From: Arachidicoccus soli
GTDB lineage: Bacteria; Bacteroidota; Bacteroidia; Chitinophagales; Chitinophagaceae
Assembly: GCF_003600625.1 (NCBI RefSeq)
Contig: NZ_CP032489.1
Coordinates: forward strand, 930,001 to 994,000
Length of the DNA: 64,000 nucleotides
Reading direction: 5' to 3'
The notes beneath the pieces are model-generated. The model was not told the origin of the DNA. It did no database searches and worked only from the letters and a program-made list of their open reading frames with translations. Of this stretch, positions 35,385-44,612 are shown one piece after another. The position numbers and the translations under genes are program-made. How positions within the stretch are numbered: the stretch's first letter is position 1; the number at the start of each line of letters is the position of its first letter.

Positions 35385-36006
35385 AATAGAACGGCATCCA
35401 TTACATGCTTTGGCTGAATATTTACCTGATAATTGTTTTGATGATGTTGTTTTCTATTTACAAAAATATAGTGTGCATCTTACCGTAACGCAAGCCAGGT
35501 CTTCAATTCTGGGAGACTATAGAAATGCACATAAAGGGAAAAATCATCGTATTTCTATCAATAGTAATCTCAACAAATATTCTTTCTTAATTACTTTGTT
35601 ACACGAGCTAGCACACTTGCTGGTGTATGAAAAGTACAAACATACAGTTGCCCCCCACGGTCGGGAGTGGAAAAATACTTATGGAGAAATATTGTTTATT
35701 TTTTTGCAGAAAGAAATTTTCCCCGATGATATTGCTTTTGCTTTGCAAAAGTCTCTACATAATCCCGGAGCCAGCAGTTGTGCGGAAGAAGGTTTGATGC
35801 GTGTCCTGCGCGGATATGATAACCGTCCTTCAGATTTATTTCATATAGAAGAGCTGCAATTGAATGACTTATTTGTAACCCGTGAAGGGCGTATCTTTCA
35901 GCGCGGCGCTAAAAGACGCACGCGCTATTTTTGTACTGAAGTGAAAACACAAAAAGTATATTTATTCAATGCACTGTATGAAGTGAAGAAAGTAAGCCGT
36001 GTATAA
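35377..36006 (+). CDS. SprT-like zinc metallopeptidase domain protein
   Basis: The 209-residue protein has the zinc site HELAH in LLHELAHLLVYEKYKH (about residues 71-75) and a later HGREWKN, the SprT-like pattern (HExxH plus a downstream His). The C-terminal third (FQRGAKRRTRYFCTEVKTQKVYLF) is basic and replaces the usual zinc ribbon. Eukaryotic relatives (SPRTN) digest DNA-protein crosslinks; bacterial members are uncharacterised. It overlaps the previous membrane-protein gene by 8 bp. Confidence 0.85.
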   Translation: MAKIERHPLHALAEYLPDNCFDDVVFYLQKYSVHLTVTQARSSILGDYRNAHKGKNHRISINSNLNKYSFLITLLHELAHLLVYEKYKHTVAPHGREWKNTYGEILFIFLQKEIFPDDIAFALQKSLHNPGASSCAEEGLMRVLRGYDNRPSDLFHIEELQLNDLFVTREGRIFQRGAKRRTRYFCTEVKTQKVYLFNALYEVKKVSRV

Positions 36007-36100
36007 ATACTTGCAAGCTCGAATTGATAAAGCCCGAAAAAGCAATATAAAATTAATTTTACATATTTGGTATGCAAATACTCTCTAAATTTTTATGAAG

Positions 36101-37321
36101 TTATTTACCTAGATCAAAATGTTTTTCTGCCATTTCTTTTATTTGTTCGCCAATGGCAAGACAGGCTGTAGCAGCGGGAGAAGGGGCATTGAGTACATGA
36201 ATACTTCTATCTTTGTATTCAATCTTAAAATCATCCCGTGTGTCACCGTCAGTGCTCAATAATAAAGCACGAACACCACTTCTGCCAGGTTTGAGATCTT
36301 CCATTGTAAGTGAAGGAATAATGCGTTGCAATGTTCTTAGAAAAAGCCTCTTAGAAAAGGCACGACGATATTCGTCGATTCCAAATTTCATATTTTTGAA
36401 GAATAATTTCCAAGTGCCACCGTAACTTAAAGCATCTAGAGTATCTCTTAAGCTGAAATCGGTTTTACCGTAGCCTTCGCGCTTAAAAGTAAAAACGGCA
36501 TTGGGCCCGCATTCAATATCACCATTTGTCATGCGAGTAAAATGAACTCCTAAAAAAGGAAAATCGGGATTTGGAACAGGATATATAAGGTTCTTTACTT
36601 TGTATTTCGCAGCGTCGGTCAACTCATAATAGTCTCCACGGAAACCTACCACTTTTTCTTTTAATTGTACCCCTGCTTTTTTTGCAAGCCTGTCTGCTTG
36701 CAATCCGCCACAAACGATTACATATTTGCTTTGGTATTTATTTTTATTCGTAATAATTGTTACATGTTGAGTTTCATTCTCAAAAGCTTTCACTTCTTCT
36801 CCTAAATGAATCTCACTTTTTGGTTGCATATTTTTTACCAATTCAGCCATCTTTTCGGTGACAGCTCGATAGTCGATAATTCCTGTGCATGGGACCCAAA
36901 TGCCGGCAATACCATGAGCAGAAGGTTCTATCTCCTTTATTCTTTGGGCGTCAATTTTTTCTATTCCCTCTACTCCATTTAGAATGCCATTATTAAATAT
37001 TTTTTCCATAAATGGAAATTCAGACTTATCAGTGGCAACGACAACTTTTCCGCAAACATCATGAGGGATATTATATTTTTTTGCAAATGCAACTAATTCT
37101 CTTCTGCCGTTCACACAGTTCTTTGCCTTAAGGGAACCGGGCTTATAATACATCCCTGAATGTATTACCCCTGAATTATTACCAGTTTGATGATCAGCGA
37201 GATGTGGTTCTTTTTCTATTAAAATAATTTTTAGATGAGGATAAGCCGTTTGTAATTTATAAGCAGAAGCTACACCTACAATACCTCCTCCAACAATTGT
37301 AATATCAAATATTTGATCCAT
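36101..37321 (-). CDS. lhgO: L-2-hydroxyglutarate oxidase
   Basis: The 406-residue flavoenzyme is of the DAO/GlpO type. The FAD-binding GGGIVGVASAYKL is near the start (about 11-23) and TGNNSGVIHSGMYYKPGSLKAKNC is the diagnostic LhgO segment. RSGVRALLLSTDGDTRDDF and HVLNAPSPAATACLAIG lie near the C-terminus. It oxidises L-2-hydroxyglutarate to 2-oxoglutarate and passes electrons to the quinone pool, recycling a by-product of central metabolism. It is monocistronic on the minus strand. Confidence 0.93.
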   Translation of the reverse strand: MDQIFDITIVGGGIVGVASAYKLQTAYPHLKIILIEKEPHLADHQTGNNSGVIHSGMYYKPGSLKAKNCVNGRRELVAFAKKYNIPHDVCGKVVVATDKSEFPFMEKIFNNGILNGVEGIEKIDAQRIKEIEPSAHGIAGIWVPCTGIIDYRAVTEKMAELVKNMQPKSEIHLGEEVKAFENETQHVTIITNKNKYQSKYVIVCGGLQADRLAKKAGVQLKEKVVGFRGDYYELTDAAKYKVKNLIYPVPNPDFPFLGVHFTRMTNGDIECGPNAVFTFKREGYGKTDFSLRDTLDALSYGGTWKLFFKNMKFGIDEYRRAFSKRLFLRTLQRIIPSLTMEDLKPGRSGVRALLLSTDGDTRDDFKIEYKDRSIHVLNAPSPAATACLAIGEQIKEMAEKHFDLGK

Positions 37322-37488
37322 TTCTAATTTAAAATTTAAAACTATGAATGTTTGTGCAAAATAAAGCCAAAAAATTTATTTATGACTATTCTTGATTTGA
37401 CTAGGGAAATTATTCGTTTCTGCGCGCCGTAATTCCTATAATAAGAATTTGAAATAGGAAAAATTTAGACACTATTCAAGTTATTATT

Positions 37489-37526
37489 AAAAAAGCTGTA
37501 ATGTCAGAAAGACTTACAGCTTTTTT
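37489..37526. terminator. Intrinsic terminator downstream of the deoxyhypusine-synthase-like gene
   Basis: AAAAAAGCTGTAA pairs with TTACAGCTTTTTT around a 12-base loop. The stem is symmetrical and works on the minus strand, for the gene ending at 37548. Confidence 0.85.
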
Positions 37527-37547
37527 AAACACCCGTTAATGGCAGTT

Positions 37548-38522
37548 TTATTGTCCCAAGATCCATGCAAAAATTAGAGGTGCTACAATGGTAGCATCAC
37601 TTTCCACAATAAATTTAGGCGTATGAATATCTAATTTACCCCAAGTAATTTTTTCGTTGGGAACAGCACCGGAATAAGAACCATATGAAGTAGTACTATC
37701 GCTCACTTGACAAAAATAACTCCAGAAAGGCACATCGTGCCATTCCAAATCTTGATACATCATCGGCACGACGCAAATAGGAAAATCTCCAGCGATTCCG
37801 CCTCCAATTTGAAAAAATCCTACACCTTTTCCTCCACTGTTTGCACGATACCATTCGGTAAGATATATCATATACTCAATACCACTTTTCACGGTGCTTG
37901 CTTGCAATTCTTTTTTAATCACATAGCTCGCAAAAATATTTCCGGTGGTGCTGTCTTCCCAACCTGGTACGATAATAGGAATATTTTTTTCAGCAGCGGC
38001 CAATATCCAACTGTCTTTAGGGTCTATTTCATAATATTGTTCCAACTCGCCACTAAGGACAACCTGGTATAAAAATTCATGAGGCAAATAACGTTCGCCT
38101 TTTGCTTCCGCATCTTTCCACACTTTTACCAAATGTTTTTGCAAACGACGAAATGCTTCTTCTTCTGGGATACAGGTATCGGTAACACGATTATAATGAT
38201 TTTCCAATAAATCCCATTCTTCTTCTGGTGTAAGATCTCTATAATTAGGTACACGCTTGTAATGTGAATGTGCAACCAGGTTCATTACATCTTCTTCTAG
38301 ATTTGCACCAGTGCAACTAATAATGGCTATCTTATCTTGACGAATCATTTCTGCCAAGGAGATGCCCAATTCAGCAGTACTCATAGCACCGGCTAAGGAA
38401 ACCAGCATTTTTCCACCTTCAGCTAAATGTGCTTCATAACCTTTGGCTGCATCCATCAATGCAGCTGCATTGAAATGTCTATAATGATGTTCTATAAATT
38501 GTGAAATAGGTCCCCTGTTCAT
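37548..38522 (-). CDS. Deoxyhypusine synthase family protein
   Basis: The 324-residue protein aligns with the deoxyhypusine synthase family: MLVSLAGAMSTAELG (NAD-binding), ISCTGANLEEDVMNL, IPIIVPGWEDSTTGN, GFFQIGGGIAGDFPI and SYSGAVPNEKITWGKL, which keeps the Lys that forms the substrate imine in the eukaryotic enzyme. Bacteria lack eIF5A, so the reaction is not hypusination; related bacterial enzymes make homospermidine or act on agmatine or spermidine, and the true product is unknown here. It has its own terminator and is not in an operon with lhgO. Confidence 0.85.
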   Translation of the reverse strand: MNRGPISQFIEHHYRHFNAAALMDAAKGYEAHLAEGGKMLVSLAGAMSTAELGISLAEMIRQDKIAIISCTGANLEEDVMNLVAHSHYKRVPNYRDLTPEEEWDLLENHYNRVTDTCIPEEEAFRRLQKHLVKVWKDAEAKGERYLPHEFLYQVVLSGELEQYYEIDPKDSWILAAAEKNIPIIVPGWEDSTTGNIFASYVIKKELQASTVKSGIEYMIYLTEWYRANSGGKGVGFFQIGGGIAGDFPICVVPMMYQDLEWHDVPFWSYFCQVSDSTTSYGSYSGAVPNEKITWGKLDIHTPKFIVESDATIVAPLIFAWILGQ

Positions 38523-38578
38523 ATGTATTGTTTATTTAAAAATTCAAAAATTATCAGCGTATTCTTCAAGTTATACAT

Positions 38579-40072
38579 TTATCTTTTCCCTAACCAAGAC
38601 ATTGGATTGAGCGAATTACCCTGACTATCGGTAACCATAAAGAAGACTGTTGCCGCACCCGTAGAATTATCTGTTGCCATTTGACCAATGATGGTTCCTG
38701 CATCTACGTTGTCTCCTCTATTAACATTCACGCTACTAAGATTACTATAAGTTGTGAAATATTTACCTTCACGAACAATCACCGAATAGCCACCATCAGA
38801 AATAACAACTGAAACGGTACCAGAAGCCACTGATTTTACAGCTGTACTATTTGTAGCAGTAATTTCAATACCATCATTTTCCTGTTTCAAATTGGTGCCA
38901 GGTATGGATTGTATGCCATAGCTAGCAGATATAAAGCCCCCGGTTGTTGGCCAAGGTAATTTCCCTTTATTCTTTTCGAAATCCAGCGATTCTATTAATG
39001 TTTTTTCAGTTGATTCTAAAACATTATAACTGCGATTTGCTCTTTCACTTGCTTCTTTCTGAACTGCTGTTTCCTTTTTAGACTCATTCGTCTTGGCTAA
39101 CTCATCTGCCCTTCTTTTAACTGGAGAAGGTGTAGATTCCTGAGGTTTATTTTCCGTAGCAGTATTACTATTGGTTGCCGTGCTATTTTTTACATTTGCT
39201 GCTTTTTGAGCATTGGCGGCTAAGGCAATTTCTTGTTGTTTGGCGACCAACGCTTTTTGTTGCTCCGCTACACGTTCACGTTCTTCTGCTTCTTTACGCG
39301 CTTGCTCTAATTTAGCCTGCCGCTCTTTTTCTTTGCGTTCTGCTTCCGCAATTTCTTGACGTATCACAGATTGCAATACACGTTGCAATCTCCTTCTTTT
39401 GATGGCGTTAGCGGCAATTTCTTTACTAATATTTCCTTCTTTCCCTTTTAATAAGACTAGCGCACTGTCTTTTTCGTTTCGGTCGTTTTGTAAACCTGTC
39501 AACTGATTACCTTGTTTTTCCAAAGCAGCATTTTTTGCATTTTTTGTATTCTCAAGGCTATTTATTTTTCCTTTTAAAAGAGATTGTGCTTTAACAATAT
39601 TACCGGCTTGTGTTTCACGAAATTGGCGATAGCTTTTTAAATAAGCAACACGTCTTATTGCATCATTGAAAGAATTAGAAGAGAATAAGAAGTTGATATA
39701 ATTGTAATTGCTTCTGTTTTTATAAGCGAAGATTAAACTTTGTGCATATTTACTTTTTAAAGTATCTAATTGTTGTTTTTGTTGGGCAATTTCTTTATTG
39801 TAATTAGCAATTGTTTCATCCAAGTCCCCCAGTTCGTTATTAATTGAATTAATGAGTGATTGACGTGCTTTTATTTTTTGTTGTATTAAATTCAATTCTC
39901 GTAAAGATAATTTCTTTGTTTTGCGAACATTCGACAAAGAGGAATTTAAATCTGCCAATTCCTGTTGTAAATATCTTTGTTGCTGCTGAATCTCTGCTCT
40001 TGTTTGTTGTCCAAAACCATGCACATAGAATATGCATAGAATAAAGGTTAATACAAACAATTTTTTTATCAT
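38579..40072 (-). CDS. EnvC-like murein hydrolase activator with degenerate LytM domain
   Basis: The 497-residue secreted protein has a signal peptide (LFVLTFILCIFYVHGFGQ). Two long coiled-coil stretches (about 20-120 and 150-290) and a low-complexity Ala/Lys/Thr linker follow, then a C-terminal LytM/M23 domain (about 365-497). The LytM zinc ligands are missing: the usual YAHL is YSNL and the first His position is replaced in NDGIEITA. It should therefore not cut peptidoglycan itself but activate amidases during division, as EnvC does. I take the ATG at 40072 over a GTG two codons upstream. It probably shares a transcript with the DUF4292 gene. Confidence 0.85.
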   Translation of the reverse strand: MIKKLFVLTFILCIFYVHGFGQQTRAEIQQQQRYLQQELADLNSSLSNVRKTKKLSLRELNLIQQKIKARQSLINSINNELGDLDETIANYNKEIAQQKQQLDTLKSKYAQSLIFAYKNRSNYNYINFLFSSNSFNDAIRRVAYLKSYRQFRETQAGNIVKAQSLLKGKINSLENTKNAKNAALEKQGNQLTGLQNDRNEKDSALVLLKGKEGNISKEIAANAIKRRRLQRVLQSVIRQEIAEAERKEKERQAKLEQARKEAEERERVAEQQKALVAKQQEIALAANAQKAANVKNSTATNSNTATENKPQESTPSPVKRRADELAKTNESKKETAVQKEASERANRSYNVLESTEKTLIESLDFEKNKGKLPWPTTGGFISASYGIQSIPGTNLKQENDGIEITATNSTAVKSVASGTVSVVISDGGYSVIVREGKYFTTYSNLSSVNVNRGDNVDAGTIIGQMATDNSTGAATVFFMVTDSQGNSLNPMSWLGKR

Positions 40073-40138
40073 TGACACTTACTTTTATTTTTTTAAAGTT
40101 AGTATTTTACTTTTCGATTATAGTGCTTAAAGCCTTAT

Positions 40139-40972
40139 TTATTTCCAATCGTAACTTTTTGGAATACTGAATGGAAATGATAAAGGCAGGCCAAAATTAT
40201 AGTCTTTAAATTGAAGTTTAATTTCTAAGTTTGTTTTATCGGATATTGAAATTTTCCTAGTCTCTGAAAAATGTTTGTCATCTTTCAATTGATAACCTGA
40301 ATAAGTAATATCACATTTTCTGTTTTGTTTAATGGTAGAATCTTGTAAAAGACTGTGTTTCAAAATAAGCTTCCTATTGTTATCAACGACAGTTATAAAG
40401 TTTTTGAAAATCTTTCCTTCAATGGATACATACCATCTATGCGGTGTATGTTTATAAGAACTTATTGGGCCTTGGATGAAAATGGGATTACCGATGATAA
40501 TGTTTTGCAAATCATTAAAGCTAATTGGAATCTCCAATATTTTTTGCAAATAATCTATGCTTTTGTGTAGTACTGTATGGTGCAGTTTGTCCATTAAAAG
40601 GATGGAATCTGGTTGTATCATCACACGGTATCCCTCTATACCAAAAGGGCCCGTAAGTGATATCCAAATAATGCTATCCTCACGCATTCTTATATTAGCA
40701 GTTGCTTGACCATTATTGTTTGTGCCTTGATAATCTACTTTCACTTTTGCTGAAAATGTAGAATAGCCTTTGATTTGATGTTTATCTAATTCAGACAGCA
40801 TATCATGTAGGCTATCTAGTTCTATGCTTTGAGTATTTGGTGTTACCAATACTATTTTCGCAGTATCTTTTTTGGCAATCTGTTTTTGTACCCGTTGTGC
40901 CTTTTTTGCAGTTTTACAAGAGACAGCAAATATTACAAGAAAGCAAGTGAAGAAGATTCCAAATTTTTTCAT
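40139..40972 (-). CDS. DUF4292 lipoprotein
   Basis: The 277-residue protein has a lipoprotein signal (FFTCFLVIFAVSCK, Cys 19). A DUF4292 domain follows, with FSAKVKVDYQG, IRMREDSIIWISLTGPFGIEGYRVMIQPDSILLMD and FNDLQNIIIGNPI. The fold is LolA/LolB-like and the family is restricted largely to Bacteroidota, usually located next to EnvC and TPR genes as here. A role in outer-membrane lipoprotein or lipid handling is inferred from the fold only. It precedes the EnvC-like gene on the same strand. Confidence 0.88.
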   Translation of the reverse strand: MKKFGIFFTCFLVIFAVSCKTAKKAQRVQKQIAKKDTAKIVLVTPNTQSIELDSLHDMLSELDKHQIKGYSTFSAKVKVDYQGTNNNGQATANIRMREDSIIWISLTGPFGIEGYRVMIQPDSILLMDKLHHTVLHKSIDYLQKILEIPISFNDLQNIIIGNPIFIQGPISSYKHTPHRWYVSIEGKIFKNFITVVDNNRKLILKHSLLQDSTIKQNRKCDITYSGYQLKDDKHFSETRKISISDKTNLEIKLQFKDYNFGLPLSFPFSIPKSYDWK

Positions 40973-41045
40973 CTATTGTGTAAATATTTTTCTAAGTGTT
41001 GAATTACGAAATGACTCTTATATTATATATAGCCAGGCTAATCAT

Positions 41046-41489
41046 TTATTGTTTTCCTGTGTGTCCAAAGCCGCCGGCTCCGCGCGTGGTTTCGTTTAAC
41101 GTATCCGTTTGATTCCATTGAGCTTGTATGATATTTTGTATCACCATCTGTGCAATACGATCTCCGTGAGCAATCCTTTGTTCTTCATTGGATAGGTTTA
41201 CCAATATTACCTTTATTTCCCCCCTATAATCGGCATCGATGGTGCCGGGAGTATTTAAGCAAGTGATGCCATGTTTAATTGCCATTCCGCTTCTAGGTCG
41301 TATTTGAGCTTCATACCCAACGGGTAATTCTATAAAAATTCCTGTTGGAACTAATATCCTTTCAAGAGGTTGCAAATTAATTTCTCTTTCAATGTTTGCA
41401 CGTAAATCCATACCGGAAGATCCATTGGTTGCATAGGCGGGTAAATCAAAAGGGGACTGGTTGACAATATTGATGGTAAGTCTGTTCAT
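41046..41489 (-). CDS. dut: Deoxyuridine 5'-triphosphate nucleotidohydrolase
   Basis: The 147-residue trimeric dUTPase hydrolyses dUTP to dUMP, keeping uracil out of DNA and feeding dTMP synthesis. All five family motifs are present in order: [42 protein letters not shown] and the mobile C-terminal [10 protein letters not shown]. It lies between ispF and the DUF4292 gene on the minus strand with gaps of about 70 bp. A thymidine kinase also occurs in this window. Confidence 0.96.
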   Translation of the reverse strand: MNRLTINIVNQSPFDLPAYATNGSSGMDLRANIEREINLQPLERILVPTGIFIELPVGYEAQIRPRSGMAIKHGITCLNTPGTIDADYRGEIKVILVNLSNEEQRIAHGDRIAQMVIQNIIQAQWNQTDTLNETTRGAGGFGHTGKQ

Positions 41490-41558
41490 ATTTCGATAAC
41501 TGCTTTAGTGCGAAAATACTTTTTTTTAAATAAATGAATAATTGCAATGATGCTAATC

Positions 41559-42041
41559 TTATTCATCACGCTGTAACAATGCAACAGCTTGTGCGGTTAA
41601 TCCTTCTTCTCTGCCAACAAAACCCATTTGCTCGGTTGTTGTGGCTTTGATGGAAATGTTATGGATATCAGTTTCTATTAAAGAGGCAATTGTTTTACGC
41701 ATCGCCTCTACATAATTCTTTATTTTAGGCGCTTGCAGACATAAAGTAGCATCTATATTTACCACTTTGTACCCACGGTCTTTTATCAATTGAAAACTTC
41801 TTTGTAGTAAAATTTTACTGTCAATATCTTTGAATTCATCGGATGTGTCGGGAAAATGTGTGCCAATATCTCCTAATGCTAATGCCCCTAATAATGCATC
41901 ACAAATGGCATGTAGCAATACGTCTGCATCGCTATGGCCCAATGATCCTTTATCGTGAGGGATATCGATACCTCCAATCCATAATTTTCTGCCTTCTACC
42001 AATTGATGAAAATCGATACCTTGCCCTATTCTTATATCCAT
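41559..42041 (-). CDS. ispF: 2-C-methyl-D-erythritol 2,4-cyclodiphosphate synthase
   Basis: The 160-residue enzyme catalyses the fifth step of the MEP isoprenoid pathway. The zinc-site DFHQL and GGIDIPHDKGSLGHSDADVLLHAICDA segments are present, as are GDIGTHFPDT, IKATTTEQMGFVGREEGL and the C-terminal AQAVALL. It is upstream of dut on the minus strand and divergent from pyrD. No other MEP gene is in the window. Confidence 0.96.
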   Translation of the reverse strand: MDIRIGQGIDFHQLVEGRKLWIGGIDIPHDKGSLGHSDADVLLHAICDALLGALALGDIGTHFPDTSDEFKDIDSKILLQRSFQLIKDRGYKVVNIDATLCLQAPKIKNYVEAMRKTIASLIETDIHNISIKATTTEQMGFVGREEGLTAQAVALLQRDE

Positions 42042-42059
42042 ATCTTTATTTTAAAAAAT

Positions 42060-42088
42060 AAAAAAGCGAAGATAGCCTTCGCTTTTTA
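42060..42088. terminator. Terminator-like hairpin between divergent ispF and pyrD
   Basis: AAAAAGCGAA pairs with TTCGCTTTTT around a 7-base loop, with A and T runs on both sides. It lies between two divergent start codons, where no coding transcript should end, so it may act on a short upstream or antisense transcript. Confidence 0.7.
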
Positions 42089-42198
42089 AAAATTTGTATG
42101 TAAGCCTCAACAAATGGTTAATAATTTTTTTATTGACCTAAATTAAAGATTAATCTAAAATATAGTGTATTAGATAATGAGACTCTCTCATTGCTTTA

Positions 42199-42206
42199 TA
42201 TATTTG
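42199..42206 (+). promoter_or_regulatory. TAnnTTTG promoter of pyrD
   Basis: TATATTTG ends 4 bases before the pyrD ATG, predicting transcription start at or next to the start codon. No good -33 TTG is visible. Confidence 0.6.
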
Positions 42207-42210
42207 CGGT

Positions 42211-43260
42211 ATGATATATCCTCTTTTGCGCAACCTCTTATTCAAACTCTCTCCAGAGAAAGCACACCATGTTTCCATGGATTTATTACAAAAAGCTTGT
42301 TCTGTAAGCGCTTCTAGAAAATTAATCCAATCGACTTTTTCGTTTCAACATCCTTCATTGCAAAGGAATGTTTTTGGATTAAATTTTCAAAACCCCATTG
42401 GTTTAGGTGCCGGTTTCGATAAAAATGCAGTGTATTTAAGAGAAATTGCTGCGCTAGGTTTTGGGTTCTTAGAAGTAGGGACCGTTACGCCCCGTGCGCA
42501 GTCAGGTAATGAGTTACCAAGGCTTTTTAGATTACCTAAAGATAAGGCGTTGATAAACAGAATGGGTTTCAATAATGATGGTGTTGATGTTTTGAAAAAG
42601 AGATTGAGTGATTGGAATACTTCTTTTAATAGACCAAAAGAATTTATCATTGGAGGGAATATCGGTAAGAATAAAATTACACTTAACGAAAATGCATGGA
42701 AAGATTATATGATTTGTTTTCGGGAACTTTTTGAGGTAGTTGATTATTTTACCGTGAATGTAAGTTCTCCCAATACCCCCGGACTACGAGAGTTACAAGG
42801 AAAAGAAAGTTTGAAGAAAATATTCTCAGAACTGCAAAATATCAATCATGGTAAGAAGAAGCCTAAACCTATTTTGTTGAAAATAGCTCCGGATTTGACA
42901 CAAGAGCAGTTAAACGATATCATTTTTTTGTCTTTAGAAATAAAATTAAGCGGGCTAATTGCGACAAATACAACCATTGAAAGGACCGATCTTTTGACCG
43001 ATTCTTCTGAAATAGAAAGGATAGGTGCTGGCGGATTAAGCGGATTGCCGGTTAAACATCGGTCAACTGAAGTTGTTAAATATTTGTGTAAAGAGCTAAA
43101 TAACCAAATTCCTGTGGTGGCCAGTGGTGGTGTTTTTACAGCAAAAGATACAAAAGAGAAATTAAATGCAGGTGCTTCTCTTGTACAAGTATGGACTGGC
43201 TTTATATATGAAGGGCCAGGCATTGCTTCTAAAATTTGTAAATCTTTAGCAAAAGGCTAA
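42211..43260 (+). CDS. pyrD: Dihydroorotate dehydrogenase (quinone), class 2
   Basis: The 349-residue flavoenzyme oxidises dihydroorotate to orotate in pyrimidine synthesis and passes electrons to the quinone pool. The N-terminal membrane-associating helices (MIYPLLRNLLFKLSPEKAHH) mark class 2. NPIGLGAGFDKNA and FNVSSPNTPGLRELQ-type segments (here TVNVSSPNTPG, with the catalytic Ser) follow, then ATNTTIER and GAGGLSGLPVK. It starts directly behind its promoter. The CarB-half gene follows after 66 bp, and both belong to pyrimidine synthesis, although the second has its own promoter. Confidence 0.95.
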   Translation: MIYPLLRNLLFKLSPEKAHHVSMDLLQKACSVSASRKLIQSTFSFQHPSLQRNVFGLNFQNPIGLGAGFDKNAVYLREIAALGFGFLEVGTVTPRAQSGNELPRLFRLPKDKALINRMGFNNDGVDVLKKRLSDWNTSFNRPKEFIIGGNIGKNKITLNENAWKDYMICFRELFEVVDYFTVNVSSPNTPGLRELQGKESLKKIFSELQNINHGKKKPKPILLKIAPDLTQEQLNDIIFLSLEIKLSGLIATNTTIERTDLLTDSSEIERIGAGGLSGLPVKHRSTEVVKYLCKELNNQIPVVASGGVFTAKDTKEKLNAGASLVQVWTGFIYEGPGIASKICKSLAKG

Positions 43261-43300
43261 AACTTTTCAGGTTATGCTTTCTATTTTTCGTTACAATGAT

Positions 43301-43308
43301 TACCTTTG
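43301..43308 (+). promoter_or_regulatory. TAnnTTTG promoter of the CarB-half gene
   Basis: TACCTTTG lies 18 bases before the ATG at 43327, so the stand-alone CarB half has its own transcription start and a short leader. Confidence 0.65.
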
Positions 43309-43326
43309 CGCAATTCCAATAGAAAA

Positions 43327-44520
43327 ATGAACAATATAATATCCTCCAACGAATCAATTCCATCTAGTAAAAAGAAAATTATTGTTTTAGGTAGTGGCCC
43401 CAATAGAATCGGTCAAGGCATTGAATTTGACTATTGCTGTGTTCACGGGTTAATAGCTATAAAAGAGTCTGGTTATGAAGCTATTATGGTGAATTGTAAT
43501 CCAGAAACTGTTTCTACTGATTTTGATATTGCCGATAAACTTTATTTTGAACCTGTGTTTTGGGAACATATATGGGAAATAATAGAATTGGAAAAGCCTG
43601 AAGGTGTCATTGTACAGCTAGGTGGTCAAACAGCGTTAAAACTTGCCAAAAGATTACACGAAAAGGGAATAAAAATATTAGGTACTTCTTTTGATGACAT
43701 GGATATTGCAGAAGATCGTGGACGGTTTAGCGATTTGCTGAAAGAATTAAATATTCCCTATCCTCAATATGGCACAGCATTGAATGCAGATGAAGCAATT
43801 GAAGTGGCAAAAAAGGTGGGTTTTCCTGTCTTGGTAAGACCTAGTTATGTATTGGGGGGTCAACGTATGCGAATTGTTATCAATGACGAAGAATTGGAAA
43901 GTGCTGTTGTTAGTTTATTAAAACATATTCCTGATAATAAAATATTGATTGATCATTTTCTGGATCGTTGCCAAGAAGCAGAAATAGATGGTATTTTTGA
44001 TGGAGAGGACTTTCATGTGATGGGGGTGATGGAACATATTGAACCTGCAGGTATTCATAGCGGCGATAGTAATGCGGTACTCCCGGCTTTTAATCTTACT
44101 CCGTTAGTTGTTACGACTATGGAACATTATGGCGAAAAAATCGCACGTGCCTTAAATATTAAAGGGCTTATTAATATACAATTTGCTATAAAAGATGGTA
44201 ATGTGTTTGTGATTGAGGCAAATCCTCGTGCAAGCCGTACTACACCTTTCATTGCAAAAGCATATGGGGTGCCATTTTTGAATATTGCTACCAAGATAAT
44301 GATAGGAGAGAAGAAATTGAAAGATTTCAAAATTGAGAAGAAATTAGACGGTTTTGCTATTAAAGAACCTGTATTTAGTTTTAATAAATTCCCCAACGTC
44401 AATAAGGAGCTTGGTCCGGAAATGAAAAGTACAGGCGAAGCCATCAGATTTATTAAAGATTTAAGAGATCCTTATTTTAGAAATCTTTATAAAGAAAGAA
44501 GTATGCACCTAAGTAAATAA
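43327..44520 (+). CDS. carB: Carbamoyl phosphate synthase large subunit, C-terminal half only
   Basis: The 397-residue protein corresponds to the second synthetase half of CarB, about residue 550 to the end in a normal protein. It starts with KKIIVLGSGPNRIGQGIEFDYCCVH and includes ATP-grasp motifs PVLVRPSYVLGGQRM, EAEIDGIFDGEDFHVMGVMEHIE and VFVIEANPRASRTTPF. The N-terminal synthetase half is absent here, and the MGS allosteric domain at the end is missing too (it ends RSMHLSK). The second half makes carbamoyl phosphate from carbamate and ATP. It has its own promoter and start, so it looks like a split gene rather than a truncation. The other half must be sought elsewhere. Confidence 0.85.
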   Translation: MNNIISSNESIPSSKKKIIVLGSGPNRIGQGIEFDYCCVHGLIAIKESGYEAIMVNCNPETVSTDFDIADKLYFEPVFWEHIWEIIELEKPEGVIVQLGGQTALKLAKRLHEKGIKILGTSFDDMDIAEDRGRFSDLLKELNIPYPQYGTALNADEAIEVAKKVGFPVLVRPSYVLGGQRMRIVINDEELESAVVSLLKHIPDNKILIDHFLDRCQEAEIDGIFDGEDFHVMGVMEHIEPAGIHSGDSNAVLPAFNLTPLVVTTMEHYGEKIARALNIKGLINIQFAIKDGNVFVIEANPRASRTTPFIAKAYGVPFLNIATKIMIGEKKLKDFKIEKKLDGFAIKEPVFSFNKFPNVNKELGPEMKSTGEAIRFIKDLRDPYFRNLYKERSMHLSK

Positions 44521-44612
44521 ATCTTACTTTCGTTGTAACGTTTCAATCTATTTTTACGTTCCTCTATTATATTATATGTAAAATATCATTTTCACATTTA
44601 ATTAAAGTGGTT

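Noticed and set aside
38579..40072. Calling the EnvC-like protein an active M23 endopeptidase
   Set aside because: The zinc-binding His and Asp residues of the LytM domain are replaced, so an activator role fits better.
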